The position numbers and the translations under genes were made by a program. From NCBI GenBank assembly GCA_947630075.1, contig CANRGF010000003.1, positions 1 through 43,471 on the forward strand: a stretch of 43,471 nucleotides of DNA. Reading direction: 5' to 3'. This stretch comes from an uncultured Clostridia bacterium. GTDB lineage: Bacteria > Bacillota > Clostridia > Christensenellales > UBA1242. The notes under the pieces are model-generated. The model worked only from the letters and a program-made list of their open reading frames with translations. It was not told the DNA's origin and made no database searches. Positions within the stretch are counted from its first letter, which is position 1. The number at the start of each line of letters is the position of its first letter. Below, piece by piece: positions 22,633 through 30,822 of this stretch.

Positions 22633-23973
22633 TGATTTCATCAATCTTGATTTTATGTCGTTCACCAAAACTTTTGTGTGTGGGTTGGTTTTTATTTGAT
22701 TTGAAATTTTATCACGCGCGTGCATCACTGTGGTGTGGTCTCTTCCAAATATTGACCCTATTGCAGTGAGAGGAATATTAAGCAAATCATTGATTAAATA
22801 TATGCACATCTGCCTTGGCTCAACAATTTCTTTATTTCGCTTATTTCCAACCAAATCTTCTCTCGAAACTTTAAAGAACTCACATATTGTGGAAATAATT
22901 TTATCTGCATCAAGCTCGTTATGTTTCACTTCACCATAATCTTTTAGTGCTTCTTTCGCATCTTCTATTGACGAAGTGTTTTTTCCAAGCAGACTTGCAT
23001 AAAACACAACCTTAGACAAAAGCCCTTCCATTTCTCTTATGTTTGTGCTTGTCTTTTGAGCGATGAAATCTACCACATCGTTGTCTATCAAAAACCCTTC
23101 TTGTGCACATTTTTTCTTTATAATTGCCACTTTTGTTTCATAGTCTGGCTCTTGAATATCTTGGATAAGTCCGCTAGAGAAACGGCTTCTAAGCCTTTCT
23201 TCAAGTGCACTCATTTCTTTTGGCGGACGGTCGGACGCTATGATTATTTGTTTGTTGTTTTGATATAGTTCGTTATATGTGTTGAAAAACTCTTCTTGAA
23301 TTCCCGTTTTGTTTGAAATGAATTGAATATCATCCACCATCAACACGTCAACGTTTCTATACTTTTCTCTAAAATCGTTTGTGCTATTGCTCTTCACATT
23401 TTTTAGGCTTTCAACATAGTCGTTAGTGAACTTTTCACAAGTTACATAAAGCACATTCAAATTTGGTTGATGTTCGTTTAAATAGTTGCCAACTGCATGA
23501 AGTAAGTGCGTTTTGCCAAGACCAACTCCACCATATATAAATAGCGGATTAAATTTTTCGCTTGGTTTTTCTGCCACGCTCTGCATGGCCGCACACACCA
23601 CTTGATTTGACTTGCCCACAACAAAATTTTCAAATGTATATTTTTTATTAAACTTGCTCTTTAAATTTGAATTATCCTTAGTTTTTTCAATCTCTTCGTC
23701 TTGCTTTCTTAGGCTATCTTCATATTCTTGCTTGTCAGTTATTCTCACAAAGGTGTATGGAGTGAATTCTGTGCGTACGGCCTTGGTTAATTTTTCAAAA
23801 ATTGCAGGTTGGTTAACCTGATTTTTTGCAGTAACGCTAGGCGCAATTAAAACCAATTCATCATTCACATATTGCACAGGTTGAAGATTGCTTATCCACA
23901 AATCAAAATTGACGGCAGTAACTTCATTTTCCACCCTATTCAACACTTTTTTCCACTGACTATCTAGCAACAT
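22630..23973 (-). CDS. dnaA: Chromosomal replication initiator protein DnaA
   Basis: 447 residues. Domain I (1-80) with FDLWISNLQPVQ; a short linker (85-112); AAA+ domain III with Walker A GGVGLGKTHLL (148-158), Walker B VLMVDDIQFI and the arginine finger region LEERLRSRFSSGL; domain IV with the DnaA-box reading motif GRDHTTVMHARDKI. It opens oriC and loads the helicase. GGAGAG precedes the ATG. It is transcribed leftward, away from dnaN, reversing the usual dnaA-dnaN order. DnaA boxes in the divergent region imply autoregulation. Confidence 0.98.
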   Translation of the reverse strand: MLLDSQWKKVLNRVENEVTAVNFDLWISNLQPVQYVNDELVLIAPSVTAKNQVNQPAIFEKLTKAVRTEFTPYTFVRITDKQEYEDSLRKQDEEIEKTKDNSNLKSKFNKKYTFENFVVGKSNQVVCAAMQSVAEKPSEKFNPLFIYGGVGLGKTHLLHAVGNYLNEHQPNLNVLYVTCEKFTNDYVESLKNVKSNSTNDFREKYRNVDVLMVDDIQFISNKTGIQEEFFNTYNELYQNNKQIIIASDRPPKEMSALEERLRSRFSSGLIQDIQEPDYETKVAIIKKKCAQEGFLIDNDVVDFIAQKTSTNIREMEGLLSKVVFYASLLGKNTSSIEDAKEALKDYGEVKHNELDADKIISTICEFFKVSREDLVGNKRNKEIVEPRQMCIYLINDLLNIPLTAIGSIFGRDHTTVMHARDKISNQIKTNPHTKVLVNDIKSRLMKS

Positions 23974-23994
23974 ACTCTCTCCTAACTTTGACTA

Positions 23995-24023
23995 ATTATA
24001 AAAGATTTGCCGGGTTTTGTCAA
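23995..24023 (-). promoter_or_regulatory. Consensus promoter of dnaA
   Basis: Leftward TTGACA (24023-24018), 17 bp, TATAAT (24000-23995). Confidence 0.85.
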
Positions 24024-24370
24024 ATAAATAACAAACTTAAAAAAGCTCTTTAAAAATGAGTTTTACACACTGTTTTTGGGGTTTTGCACATATATTTACA
24101 CATATTTATTCACAGTTTATGTGGATAAAATTTTCATATATATTGTAAATAATTAAAAGGTGTTCACAATATATAGTGTTAATTTGGAGTTTTACACATT
24201 TCCACGCCCTATAATATAATAACCACTAACAAAAAAAATAATAAAATAAAAAAATATCTTGGCGTGTGATTTGGCAAGGCATTATTTTCTATGTAAATTT
24301 ATAGATACTGATAAGCAACAAATTTAATTAAATATTAATCAAAAATTTTCTACAAAATTTCACAAATTAT

Positions 24371-24399
24371 TTGACATTTTTATGGCGATTTGATAATAT
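24371..24399 (+). promoter_or_regulatory. Promoter of dnaN
   Basis: TTGACA (24371-24376), 17 bp, TAATAT (24394-24399). Confidence 0.8.
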
Positions 24400-24438
24400 T
24401 GTGTTGTAATATAAATAAGGGGTTAAAGGGAGCGTAAA

Positions 24439-25536
24439 ATGAAATTCAAATGTGATGGCTTAGAGTTAAGCGAGGCGATAGGAGTTGTGTCCAAGGCCAT
24501 TAGCAGCAAAACCACTTCTCAAATTCTTGAAGGAATCAAATTGGTGTGTGAAGAGGATAAATTAATCCTCACTTCAACCGACCTTGAAATGAGCGTTGAA
24601 AAGACGATTCGTGCCGAGGTGATGAACGCTGGGCAAACGGTTGTGCCAGGAAGGCTATTTGGTGAATATATCAAGAAGTTGACCAACGAGCAAATTGAAT
24701 GTGAGCTTAATGAAAAAAATCAATTAAGAATTGCATATACAGATAGTGAAGGCTCTATTCAGTGCATGGACATAAACGAGTTTCCTGAAATTCGCGAGAT
24801 TGAAAAAACCAACTATTTTGAAATTTCTAAGGACAATTTAAAATCATTAGTAAACAATGTGTTTTACGCTGTGGCTCAAGATGATTCTAGGCCGGTGCTT
24901 AAAGGCATTTTGATTGAAACTAATGGCTCAGACATTCGTGCAGTGGCTGTGGACGGATGCAGGCTAAGCATTTCAAACAAAAAGCTTGAAAATAGCACGG
25001 GTGATTTCAAAATTATTGTGCCGGGCAGAAACCTAAATGAAATTTGCAAAATGCTTGATAGTGAAGGCAATATTAAAGTGTATGTTCACACAAATAACAT
25101 TATGGTTGATATTGGCGACACAATTGTGATGAACCGCTTGATTGATGGTCAGTTTATCAACTACAAGCAAATTTTACCAAAAGATTTTGGCACTGTGGTT
25201 ACTATCAATAAAGAGCAGTTTGAAGACGCTATTGATAGGGCAAGTGTTTTATCTAGGGTGGATAAAAACAACTTGGTTAAGTTTGACATTAAAGAAAAGA
25301 ATTTAATGCTTACTTCAAATAGTGAAATTGGCTCAACAAAAGAAAACATTACTGTTGGATTAAAAGGCAGTGATTTGGTGATTTCGTTCAATTCAAAATA
25401 TTTTTCAGATTGCTTGCGTGTGATAGATAATCCTTATATAAAATTAAACTTCAATAGTGCAATTCAGCCATGCGTGATAACTCCTAGCGAAGGAAATGAT
25501 TATTTATTCTTAATATTACCTGTTAAAGCAAAATAG
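24439..25536 (+). CDS. dnaN: DNA polymerase III beta subunit (sliding clamp)
   Basis: 365 residues, the normal length, starting MKFKCDGLELSEAIGVVSKA. The three clamp repeats are visible, with AGQTVVPGRLFGEYIKKL in domain 1, DSRPVLKGILIETNG and AVDGCRLSIS in domain 2, and the C-terminal NDYLFLILPVKAK in place of the usual 'pvR'. The ring tethers polymerase to DNA. AAAGGGAG precedes the ATG. First gene rightward of the origin, but recF does not follow it. Confidence 0.97.
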   Translation: MKFKCDGLELSEAIGVVSKAISSKTTSQILEGIKLVCEEDKLILTSTDLEMSVEKTIRAEVMNAGQTVVPGRLFGEYIKKLTNEQIECELNEKNQLRIAYTDSEGSIQCMDINEFPEIREIEKTNYFEISKDNLKSLVNNVFYAVAQDDSRPVLKGILIETNGSDIRAVAVDGCRLSISNKKLENSTGDFKIIVPGRNLNEICKMLDSEGNIKVYVHTNNIMVDIGDTIVMNRLIDGQFINYKQILPKDFGTVVTINKEQFEDAIDRASVLSRVDKNNLVKFDIKEKNLMLTSNSEIGSTKENITVGLKGSDLVISFNSKYFSDCLRVIDNPYIKLNFNSAIQPCVITPSEGNDYLFLILPVKAK

Positions 25537-25555
25537 TGGCCTCTGCCACTTTTTT
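25535..25555 (+). terminator. Terminator after dnaN
   Basis: AGTGGC (25535-25540), CTCT loop, GCCACT (25545-25550), five T. Confidence 0.85.
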
Positions 25556-25589
25556 ATACCACTTTCAAACTATGATTTTGGAGAGATTT

Positions 25590-26453
25590 ATGGATAAAGA
25601 AAAACAATTAATTTTAGATGCGGCAAATCAATATACAGAATATATAACAACAAACATTCCACAAACCCAAAATGATGAGGTTAAATATTATTTCAGTGGC
25701 TCACTTGCTATGCTTTTAATTATGGGTGCTAAATCTTTTTTAAGAGGTACTGTGGCTGACAAAAAGTTTAAGCAAAGGGGTGAAAATATAGAAATTGACT
25801 CATCTTCTAAATCTTGCTTAGAGGAAGGAATTAGAACTTCTTCTAGCGGAGATGTGGATGTTGTGGAAATTGAAGATGACTATTTCTTAAGGTTTTCATC
25901 TATATACAACACAAAAAGAGTTAGGGAAAATTGCAGTCTAACAAAAACTTTATTTCCAACTTGGAGAGAAGGCCAAAACGGGAGCATGTATCTTGACCTT
26001 TTAAATGATGACAGAAAGATTAATGCTCATAACATAGCTAGCATAACATTAAAGGACGGCACTAAAGTCTATACGATTGACCCAGTTGATTTAATTTTCC
26101 ACAAATTTGCAGACGCCATTTCAGCGCTCAGAACTAGCGAAAATGCCAAAGCAAAAGGTGAGAGAAATGAATATTATGATAAAAAATATGAGAAAGACAT
26201 AAAAGATTTTTGCTCACTAGCGAATGGAATTTTGCCTTTAATTAAGAATTTTAATGTGAGTGAAACTTTAGATGAAATTCTAACTAATAACGAACAATCC
26301 GCCATTAAATCATTGGTTGAAAGGAAAGACGAAGAGAGTGTTAGAAAATTTTATCAAGATTGCAAGCCTCATATAAAAAGTGGAAATGAACAACTCTTTA
26401 AAAAACTATTTGAAGAAATATTAAATAGATTTGCTTTAGTTAAAAGTTTATAA
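25590..26453 (+). CDS. Nucleotidyltransferase-like protein, unassigned
   Basis: 287 residues from ATG 25590 with GGAGAG upstream. YYFSGSLAMLLIMGAKSFLR, then SSSGDVDVVEIEDDYFLRF, resembles the 'GS...R...DVDv' catalytic pocket of polymerase-beta-type nucleotidyltransferases. Later YTIDPVDLIFHKFADAISAL and KKYEKDIKDFCSLANGI are like the substrate-domain helix of AbiEii-type proteins ('P..ll..K...l...R..KD..D'). No AbiEi partner is adjacent. Function is inferred by pattern only; it could be an orphan toxin-like or metabolic nucleotidyltransferase. Confidence 0.65.
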   Translation: MDKEKQLILDAANQYTEYITTNIPQTQNDEVKYYFSGSLAMLLIMGAKSFLRGTVADKKFKQRGENIEIDSSSKSCLEEGIRTSSSGDVDVVEIEDDYFLRFSSIYNTKRVRENCSLTKTLFPTWREGQNGSMYLDLLNDDRKINAHNIASITLKDGTKVYTIDPVDLIFHKFADAISALRTSENAKAKGERNEYYDKKYEKDIKDFCSLANGILPLIKNFNVSETLDEILTNNEQSAIKSLVERKDEESVRKFYQDCKPHIKSGNEQLFKKLFEEILNRFALVKSL

Positions 26454-26454
26454 A

Positions 26455-26478
26455 AATAGTGGATTGCTCCACTTTTTT
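26455..26478 (+). terminator. Terminator after the 25590 gene
   Basis: AGTGGA (26458-26463), TTGC loop, TCCACT (26468-26473), T run. Confidence 0.8.
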
Positions 26479-26526
26479 ATTATTTAACATTATATTTTTA
26501 GTGCAAAATATGATATAATTAAAAAC

Positions 26527-27417
26527 ATGAAAGCAGATGATGTTGAAGAGAGCTTGAGAAAGCGTTTTAAAAAGGAGTTGTTTTCCCCTTTTTGCAAGGC
26601 AATTAATAAATATGATTTAATTCAACCCAACGATAAAATTGCAGTGTGTATTTCTGGTGGGAAGGATAGTTTTTTGCTTGCCAAACTTTTCCAAGAATTA
26701 AAGCGTAGGCGCAATTTTATGGAAAGCAAAGAAGAAAACTTAAAAACCTCAGCAAATGACGAGTTAGACCATAATGGGAAAAATAAAGAAAACAGGAGTT
26801 TTGAACTCGTGTTTTTGGTGATGGACCCCGGATATTCAAAAACTCATCGCAAGCAAATTGAAGATAACGCTAAATTATTAAACATTCCTATCAAAATTTT
26901 TAAATCGACCATTTTTGAAAATGTGGAAAACATTGAAAAATCTCCGTGCTATATTTGTGCGCGTATGAGGCGCGGATATTTGTATAGCGAAGCAAAAAAA
27001 TTAGGCTGCAACAAAATTGCGCTCGGACATCATTATGACGACGTGATTGAAACTATTTTGATGGGAGTTATTTTTAGCGGACAATTCCAAACCATGATGC
27101 CAAAACTTAAAAGCACCAATTTTGAGGGAATGGAATTAATTAGGCCAATGTATTTAATTAGAGAGAAAGATATTTTGGCTTGGAAAAAATATAACAACTT
27201 AAATTTTTTGCAATGTGCTTGCAAATTCACAGAGAAAAATAAAGATGTTGAAAACAATTCAATGAGGCTAAAAATTAAAAATTTGATAGCCGATTTGGCA
27301 AAAGAAAACCCTCTTATTGAGGGCAACATCTTTAAGAGTGTGGAGAATGTGAACCTTTCCACAATCATTTCATATAAAGATAAATTTGGTGAGCATAATT
27401 TTTTGGATAATTATTAA
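26527..27417 (+). CDS. TtcA-family tRNA thiolation ATPase
   Basis: 296 residues. PP-loop SGGKDS at 43-48. CYICARMRRG (Cys141, Cys144) and QCACKF (Cys230, Cys232) give the cysteine ligands for the [4Fe-4S] cluster of TtcA. ALGHHYDDVIETILMGVIFS is the family's second signature. TtcA makes 2-thiocytidine at tRNA position 32 using ATP. An extra K/E/N-rich insert lies at about 67-92. TATAAT (26514-26519) ends 7 nt before the ATG with no ribosome site, so it looks leaderless. Orthology to TtcA rather than a relative is likely, not certain. Confidence 0.85.
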   Translation: MKADDVEESLRKRFKKELFSPFCKAINKYDLIQPNDKIAVCISGGKDSFLLAKLFQELKRRRNFMESKEENLKTSANDELDHNGKNKENRSFELVFLVMDPGYSKTHRKQIEDNAKLLNIPIKIFKSTIFENVENIEKSPCYICARMRRGYLYSEAKKLGCNKIALGHHYDDVIETILMGVIFSGQFQTMMPKLKSTNFEGMELIRPMYLIREKDILAWKKYNNLNFLQCACKFTEKNKDVENNSMRLKIKNLIADLAKENPLIEGNIFKSVENVNLSTIISYKDKFGEHNFLDNY

Positions 27418-28916
27418 TCTGTCTTGCGCTCGCCCACTTTTATTATTTTTTCACCTTTTAGTTTGCACACAGGGCAAATCACTTCTTTTTGTTCGTCCAA
27501 TTCAAACACTTCGCCACAGAGCGTGCATTTATATTGAAGCATTTTAACTGCTTTTTGAGTTTTGCCTGCCAAATCTTTAGAGCGATTTACAAAAGAAGTG
27601 TGAAGAAGAGCCTTTGCTCTTTCGCTTGCAAAGCCTTCCAAAAATTCGTCATACAGTGCCATAATTTGCGGATTTTTGTGAGCTGCCCGCACCTTTAATT
27701 GTTTGTCCCTTTCATAGAGCGAAGCAATGCGCTTTTCTTGATAGGTTTTTTCTTCTCCAATATGTTTAGGTTGCCCTCCTCCGCCAATGCATCCGCCTGG
27801 ACACGCCATAACTTCAACAAAATCGAATTTCTCGCCCTGCTTAATGCGTTCTATGAGTTTGCGAGCGTTGGCAAGGCCGGACACAACTGCCAATTTCAAC
27901 TTTTGATTTGCAATTTCAATTTCTGCCGTTTTAATTTCATTAAGCCCGCGCACCTCTTGAAAGTTTAAAAGCAGGCTTGAAGGAGTTTTTTTTGTGAGAT
28001 AAGAATAAGCAGTGCGCACAGAAGCCTCCATCACTCCGCCAGAGTTTCCAAAAATCACTCCCGCACCAGACGATTTGCCCAAAAACTTATCAAATTCACT
28101 GTCTGGCAAACTCTTTAAGTCTATCCCCTTTTCTTTCGCCCATTTTGCAAGTTCCACCGTGGTGATGCAAAAATCGAAATCTCGCATTGGCAAATTATTA
28201 AACTTTGCAGAAGCGTTAAACTCTTCCCTTCTTATTTCAAACTTTTTTGCCACACAAGGAGTGATTGTTACATTAACAATTTTGCTTGGGTCTATGCCAA
28301 GTTTGTTTGCAAAATAAGTTTTTATCACTGCACCAAACATAGATATTGGGCTTTTGCAAGAAGACAAATTGTCTTTCATCTCGGGATAAAATGTTTCTAA
28401 AAATTTCACCCACGATGGGCAACAACTTGTGAACATAGGAAGATGTTTTCCGCTCTTTATTCTTTCCACAAGTTCTGCCGCTTCTTCGCATATCGTTAAG
28501 TCTGCACCAAAGTTTGTGTCCAACACATAATTAAAGCCAAGTGAGCGCAACAAACTAACCATTTTGCCTTCAACGAACGAGCCTGCTGGCAAGCCAAATT
28601 CATCACCTAAACCAACTCTAATTGAAGGAGCGGTGGACACCACAAACACCTTGCTCTTATCCCCCAAAAGAGCCTCCACTTGACGATATTCATCTTTGCC
28701 CACAAGAGCACCCACAGGGCATTCTTTGATGCACTGACCACAATTTACGCACACGCTCTTGCCCGTTTTCATTAAATCATAATGATTGTTTACGCTCACA
28801 AAATTTGAACAGAGGGCAGCGCACTTTCCACACTTCACACACTTATTTTCTATCCTTTCAAGCGAAGGATTATCCTTTTCCACAGCAACGCGAATGCTTT
28901 GACTTAGATGATTCAT
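27414..28916 (-). CDS. [FeFe] hydrogenase with C-terminal rubredoxin-like domain
   Basis: 500 residues from ATG 28916 (AGAGGTAAT upstream). Two N-terminal [4Fe-4S] ferredoxin motifs (Cys26/29/32/36 and 56/59/62/66). H-cluster motifs: FTSCCPSWVKF (163-167, proton-relay Cys kept), ITPCVAKKFE (219-221, where the family usually has MPC) and VMACPGGCIGGGGQP (372-376). The small-subunit-like segment EEKTYQEKRIASLYERD follows. The last 45 residues carry CTLCG...CPVC, a rubredoxin-like Zn/Fe knuckle (Cys464/467/481/484). It reduces protons or oxidises H2 in fermentation. No HydE/F/G maturases are in the window. It converges on ttcA with 4 nt of overlap. Confidence 0.92.
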   Translation of the reverse strand: MNHLSQSIRVAVEKDNPSLERIENKCVKCGKCAALCSNFVSVNNHYDLMKTGKSVCVNCGQCIKECPVGALVGKDEYRQVEALLGDKSKVFVVSTAPSIRVGLGDEFGLPAGSFVEGKMVSLLRSLGFNYVLDTNFGADLTICEEAAELVERIKSGKHLPMFTSCCPSWVKFLETFYPEMKDNLSSCKSPISMFGAVIKTYFANKLGIDPSKIVNVTITPCVAKKFEIRREEFNASAKFNNLPMRDFDFCITTVELAKWAKEKGIDLKSLPDSEFDKFLGKSSGAGVIFGNSGGVMEASVRTAYSYLTKKTPSSLLLNFQEVRGLNEIKTAEIEIANQKLKLAVVSGLANARKLIERIKQGEKFDFVEVMACPGGCIGGGGQPKHIGEEKTYQEKRIASLYERDKQLKVRAAHKNPQIMALYDEFLEGFASERAKALLHTSFVNRSKDLAGKTQKAVKMLQYKCTLCGEVFELDEQKEVICPVCKLKGEKIIKVGERKTD

Positions 28917-28940
28917 TATTACCTCTTTTGTGTTTTTTTG

Positions 28941-28970
28941 ATTATAAAAAACTTGGCCGAGTTTTGTCAA
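28941..28970 (-). promoter_or_regulatory. Promoter and possible operator of hydrogenase
   Basis: Leftward TTGACA (28970-28965), 18 bp, TATAAT (28946-28941). The spacer holds an imperfect palindrome at 28950-28963 (AACTTGGCCGAGTT). Confidence 0.65.
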
Positions 28971-28999
28971 GAATAATGCCTAATTTAATTATTCTAAAC

Positions 29000-29028
29000 T
29001 TGACAAACTCAACTCAATGTTATAAAAT
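29000..29028 (+). promoter_or_regulatory. Promoter of tRNA-Leu
   Basis: TTGACA (29000-29005), 17 bp, TAAAAT (29023-29028). Confidence 0.7.
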
Positions 29029-29039
29029 AAAAAAGTTAA

Positions 29040-29125
29040 GCGGACATGGCGGAATGGCAGACGCGCTAGATTCAGGTTCTAGTGGTGGCAACACCGTGCA
29101 GGTTCAAGTCCTGTTGTCCGCACCA
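29040..29125 (+). tRNA. tRNA-Leu (anticodon CAG)
   Basis: 86 nt with encoded CCA. Acceptor arms GCGGACA and TGTCCGC pair fully with discriminator A. The anticodon stem CTAGA/TCTAG carries loop TTCAGGT with anticodon CAG at 29073-29075. A long variable arm (GTGGCAACACC) marks a type II tRNA, and GGTTCAAGTCC is the T arm. It reads CUG leucine codons. Its own promoter lies just upstream. Confidence 0.95.
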
Positions 29126-29152
29126 TAAAAATTTAAAAAGAAGGGAGATAAA

Positions 29153-29638
29153 ATGATTTTAATTGAACAATATAGAGACCCTTGGTTGGCAGAAAAGTTT
29201 AACAGTTTTATTGGTTTTTATACCAGAGAATTTTTTTGCTTGGACAATTTTTCATCATTTGCTGTTGTGTATAAAGGGGTAAAATATCCAACCATAGAAC
29301 ATGCTTATCAATCATTAAAATTTGTTGAAACTGCCCCTGAAATTGCCAAAAAGATTTTAGAAAGTTTTTCGTCCTATGAGGCCCTTACAATTGCTCATGA
29401 AAATGTGGATAAGCAAAACCCAAATTGGGATAAAATAAAGGTGGGTATAATGGAAGAACTTTTGAGGCTAAAATTAGAGCAAAATCCTTATGTAAAGCGT
29501 AAATTGTTAGAAACAAAAGATTATATGCTTTGCGAAGATAGTCCTAAAGATAGTTTTTGGGGGATAGGCAAAAATCGAGATGGTCAAAACCAACTAGGCA
29601 AATTATGGATGAAGTTGCGCAGCGAATTGACACGCTAA
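29153..29638 (+). CDS. NADAR-family N-glycosidase (YbiA-like)
   Basis: 161 residues, AAGGGAG upstream. DNFSSFAVVYKGVKYPTIEH, AYQSLKF, KVGIMEELLRLKLEQNP and SFWGIGKNRDGQNQLGKLWM are the NADAR (DUF1768) hallmarks, including the conserved E-H, W-G and N-G-N-x-L-G-x-x-L pattern. Family members hydrolyse the N-glycosidic bond of ADP-ribosyl adducts or of riboflavin-pathway intermediates. Monocistronic after tRNA-Leu. The precise substrate is not predictable here. Confidence 0.9.
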   Translation: MILIEQYRDPWLAEKFNSFIGFYTREFFCLDNFSSFAVVYKGVKYPTIEHAYQSLKFVETAPEIAKKILESFSSYEALTIAHENVDKQNPNWDKIKVGIMEELLRLKLEQNPYVKRKLLETKDYMLCEDSPKDSFWGIGKNRDGQNQLGKLWMKLRSELTR

Positions 29639-29670
29639 GATTGAAATATTGAATTGATATATTTTGATTG

Positions 29671-29715
29671 TTATGCAGAAAAATCAAAAACAACTTATGC
29701 AAAAAAATTCAAAAT
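29671..29715 (+). repeat. Imperfect direct repeat upstream of Rrf2 gene
   Basis: TTATGCA followed by A-rich sequence and CAAAA occurs at 29671 and again at 29695, a 24-nt period. It is 40-84 nt before the Rrf2 start and could be an operator for autoregulation. Confidence 0.4.
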
Positions 29716-29754
29716 CAAAAGATTTATGTTGATAATATAAAAAGAGAGGATAAA

Positions 29755-30162
29755 ATGGAAATTACTTCACGCGGAAGATATGCAATGCTGATTATGGAAG
29801 ACATTGCCTTAAAAGAGGGTTTTGTTTCCATAAGCGAAATTTCCACGAAACACGGCATCTCAACTAAATATTTAGAAAAAATTATGACTATGCTTGTGAA
29901 GGCAAATCTTGTGAAAAGTGCGCGCGGCTCACTTGGCGGATACGCTCTAAGCAAACCTGCAAACCAAATCACAATAAAAGAAATTTTGGACGCCACCGGC
30001 GATGGCGCAAAAATTGTGGATTGCATTAGTACTGGCTGCTCGAACAAAGAAAATTGCCACACCTATGCAATTTGGAATACCTTGAAAGATTTGATTGAAA
30101 ATTATCTATCAGGCATAAGCCTTTTAGATTTAATTAAAAAATCTCAAACAAAAAAGGATTGA
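29755..30162 (+). CDS. Rrf2-family (IscR/CymR-like) transcriptional regulator
   Basis: 135 residues from ATG 29755 with GAGAGGA upstream. The start MEITSRGRYAMLIMEDIAL is the Rrf2 winged-helix signature, with ISEISTKHGISTKYLEKIMT the recognition region and KSARGSLGGYALSKPANQIT the wing. Three cysteines in IVDCISTGCSNKENCHTYAI match the C-x5-C-x5-C Fe-S ligand set of IscR. It may sense iron-sulphur or redox status. Placed near the hydrogenase, but a regulatory link is inference. An earlier in-frame start (29668) lacks a ribosome site. Confidence 0.92.
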   Translation: MEITSRGRYAMLIMEDIALKEGFVSISEISTKHGISTKYLEKIMTMLVKANLVKSARGSLGGYALSKPANQITIKEILDATGDGAKIVDCISTGCSNKENCHTYAIWNTLKDLIENYLSGISLLDLIKKSQTKKD

Positions 30163-30302
30163 CTTTTTAATATAATAGTTTTCAACAAGTGAAAACTTGG
30201 TAAGTAGGTTTTGCCCACTTTTTATTTTGAAGAAATTAAATAAAGATTAATTTTGTGGTTTAATAAAAATATAATTGTCAAAGATTTTCATAGGAGGCAA
30301 AA

Positions 30303-30515
30303 ATGAAAAATGAAATCACCACAAAAGATTTAATGGCTCTAAATGAAATGATGACCTTTGAGAATTGGATGGCAACAAAAATGAAATTTTGCTCACAAGC
30401 CGTAACTGAAAAACCATTAAAAACAATGTTTACAGACATGGCACAAAAGCATTGCGAAAACCATTCTAAACTGCTTGCGTATTTAAAGGCGAACGCGAGC
30501 GAAGGGGGCAAGTGA
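30303..30515 (+). CDS. CotF-like spore coat partner protein
   Basis: 70 residues, TAGGAGG upstream. Helical throughout: TKDLMALNEMMTFENWMATK, FTDMAQKHCENHSKLLAYL. It resembles the small companion of Coat_F (CotF/ferritin-like) proteins of Clostridia. Its TGA stop overlaps the ATG of the next gene by one base (TGATG), so the two are translationally coupled. Spore or vegetative coat role is inferred from family. Confidence 0.75.
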   Translation: MKNEITTKDLMALNEMMTFENWMATKMKFCSQAVTEKPLKTMFTDMAQKHCENHSKLLAYLKANASEGGK

Positions 30516-30802
30516 TGGAATTCAACACCCAAAACACTTTGCAAGACGCATTGATTGCTCACAAATATCTAATCAATATGTATTGCCAATATGGAATTGA
30601 AACATCGAATGAAACTCTTCGCACACTTTTTGAAGAGAACCAAAAAGTTGCCAGCGCACATGATTTGAAACTTTTCAAAATCATGAACGACAAGGGGTTT
30701 TACCCTAAATCTCCCGCCGCCGCAAAAGATGTGAAGCAAGCACTCAAAATGCACACCCAAATGCAGCAAGACTTGGAAAAGAATTTAAAGACAACAAAAT
30801 AA
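30515..30802 (+). CDS. CotF-family spore coat protein
   Basis: 95 residues from ATG 30515; GGGGG 6 nt upstream supports this over the GTG at 30512. LQDALIAHKYLINMYCQYGI, ETLRTLFEENQKVASAHDLK and MNDKGFYPKSPAA match Coat_F ('m..Ky....y......s...lr..f..il......q..lf..m...GwY'). Coat_F proteins are small helical spore-coat components. Part of a two-gene unit ended by a terminator. Confidence 0.85.
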   Translation: MEFNTQNTLQDALIAHKYLINMYCQYGIETSNETLRTLFEENQKVASAHDLKLFKIMNDKGFYPKSPAAAKDVKQALKMHTQMQQDLEKNLKTTK

Positions 30803-30822
30803 GGCGCAACGCGCCTTATTTT
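30801..30822 (+). terminator. Terminator after CotF pair
   Basis: AAGGCGC (30801-30807), AAC, GCGCCTT (30811-30817), then A/T-rich tail with T run. Confidence 0.75.

Larger units (their letters stand above)
23974..24438. other. Probable origin of replication (oriC) between dnaA and dnaN
   Basis: 465 bp with no gene. Perfect DnaA boxes: TTATTCACA (24106-24114) and, on the reverse strand, TTATCCACA (24128-24120). One-mismatch boxes TTTTACACA (24061-24069, 24190-24198) and TTTTGCACA (24082-24090). Weaker ATTTACACA (24094-24102) and TGTTCACA (24161-24168). Right of the 24190 box a short GC patch is followed by AT-only sequence (24211-24260) that could be the unwinding element. Promoters of dnaA and dnaN flank the region. 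Confidence 0.8.

Noticed and set aside
28805..29128. Forward ORF overlapping the tRNA
   Set aside because: It is antisense to the hydrogenase and runs through the tRNA-Leu gene.
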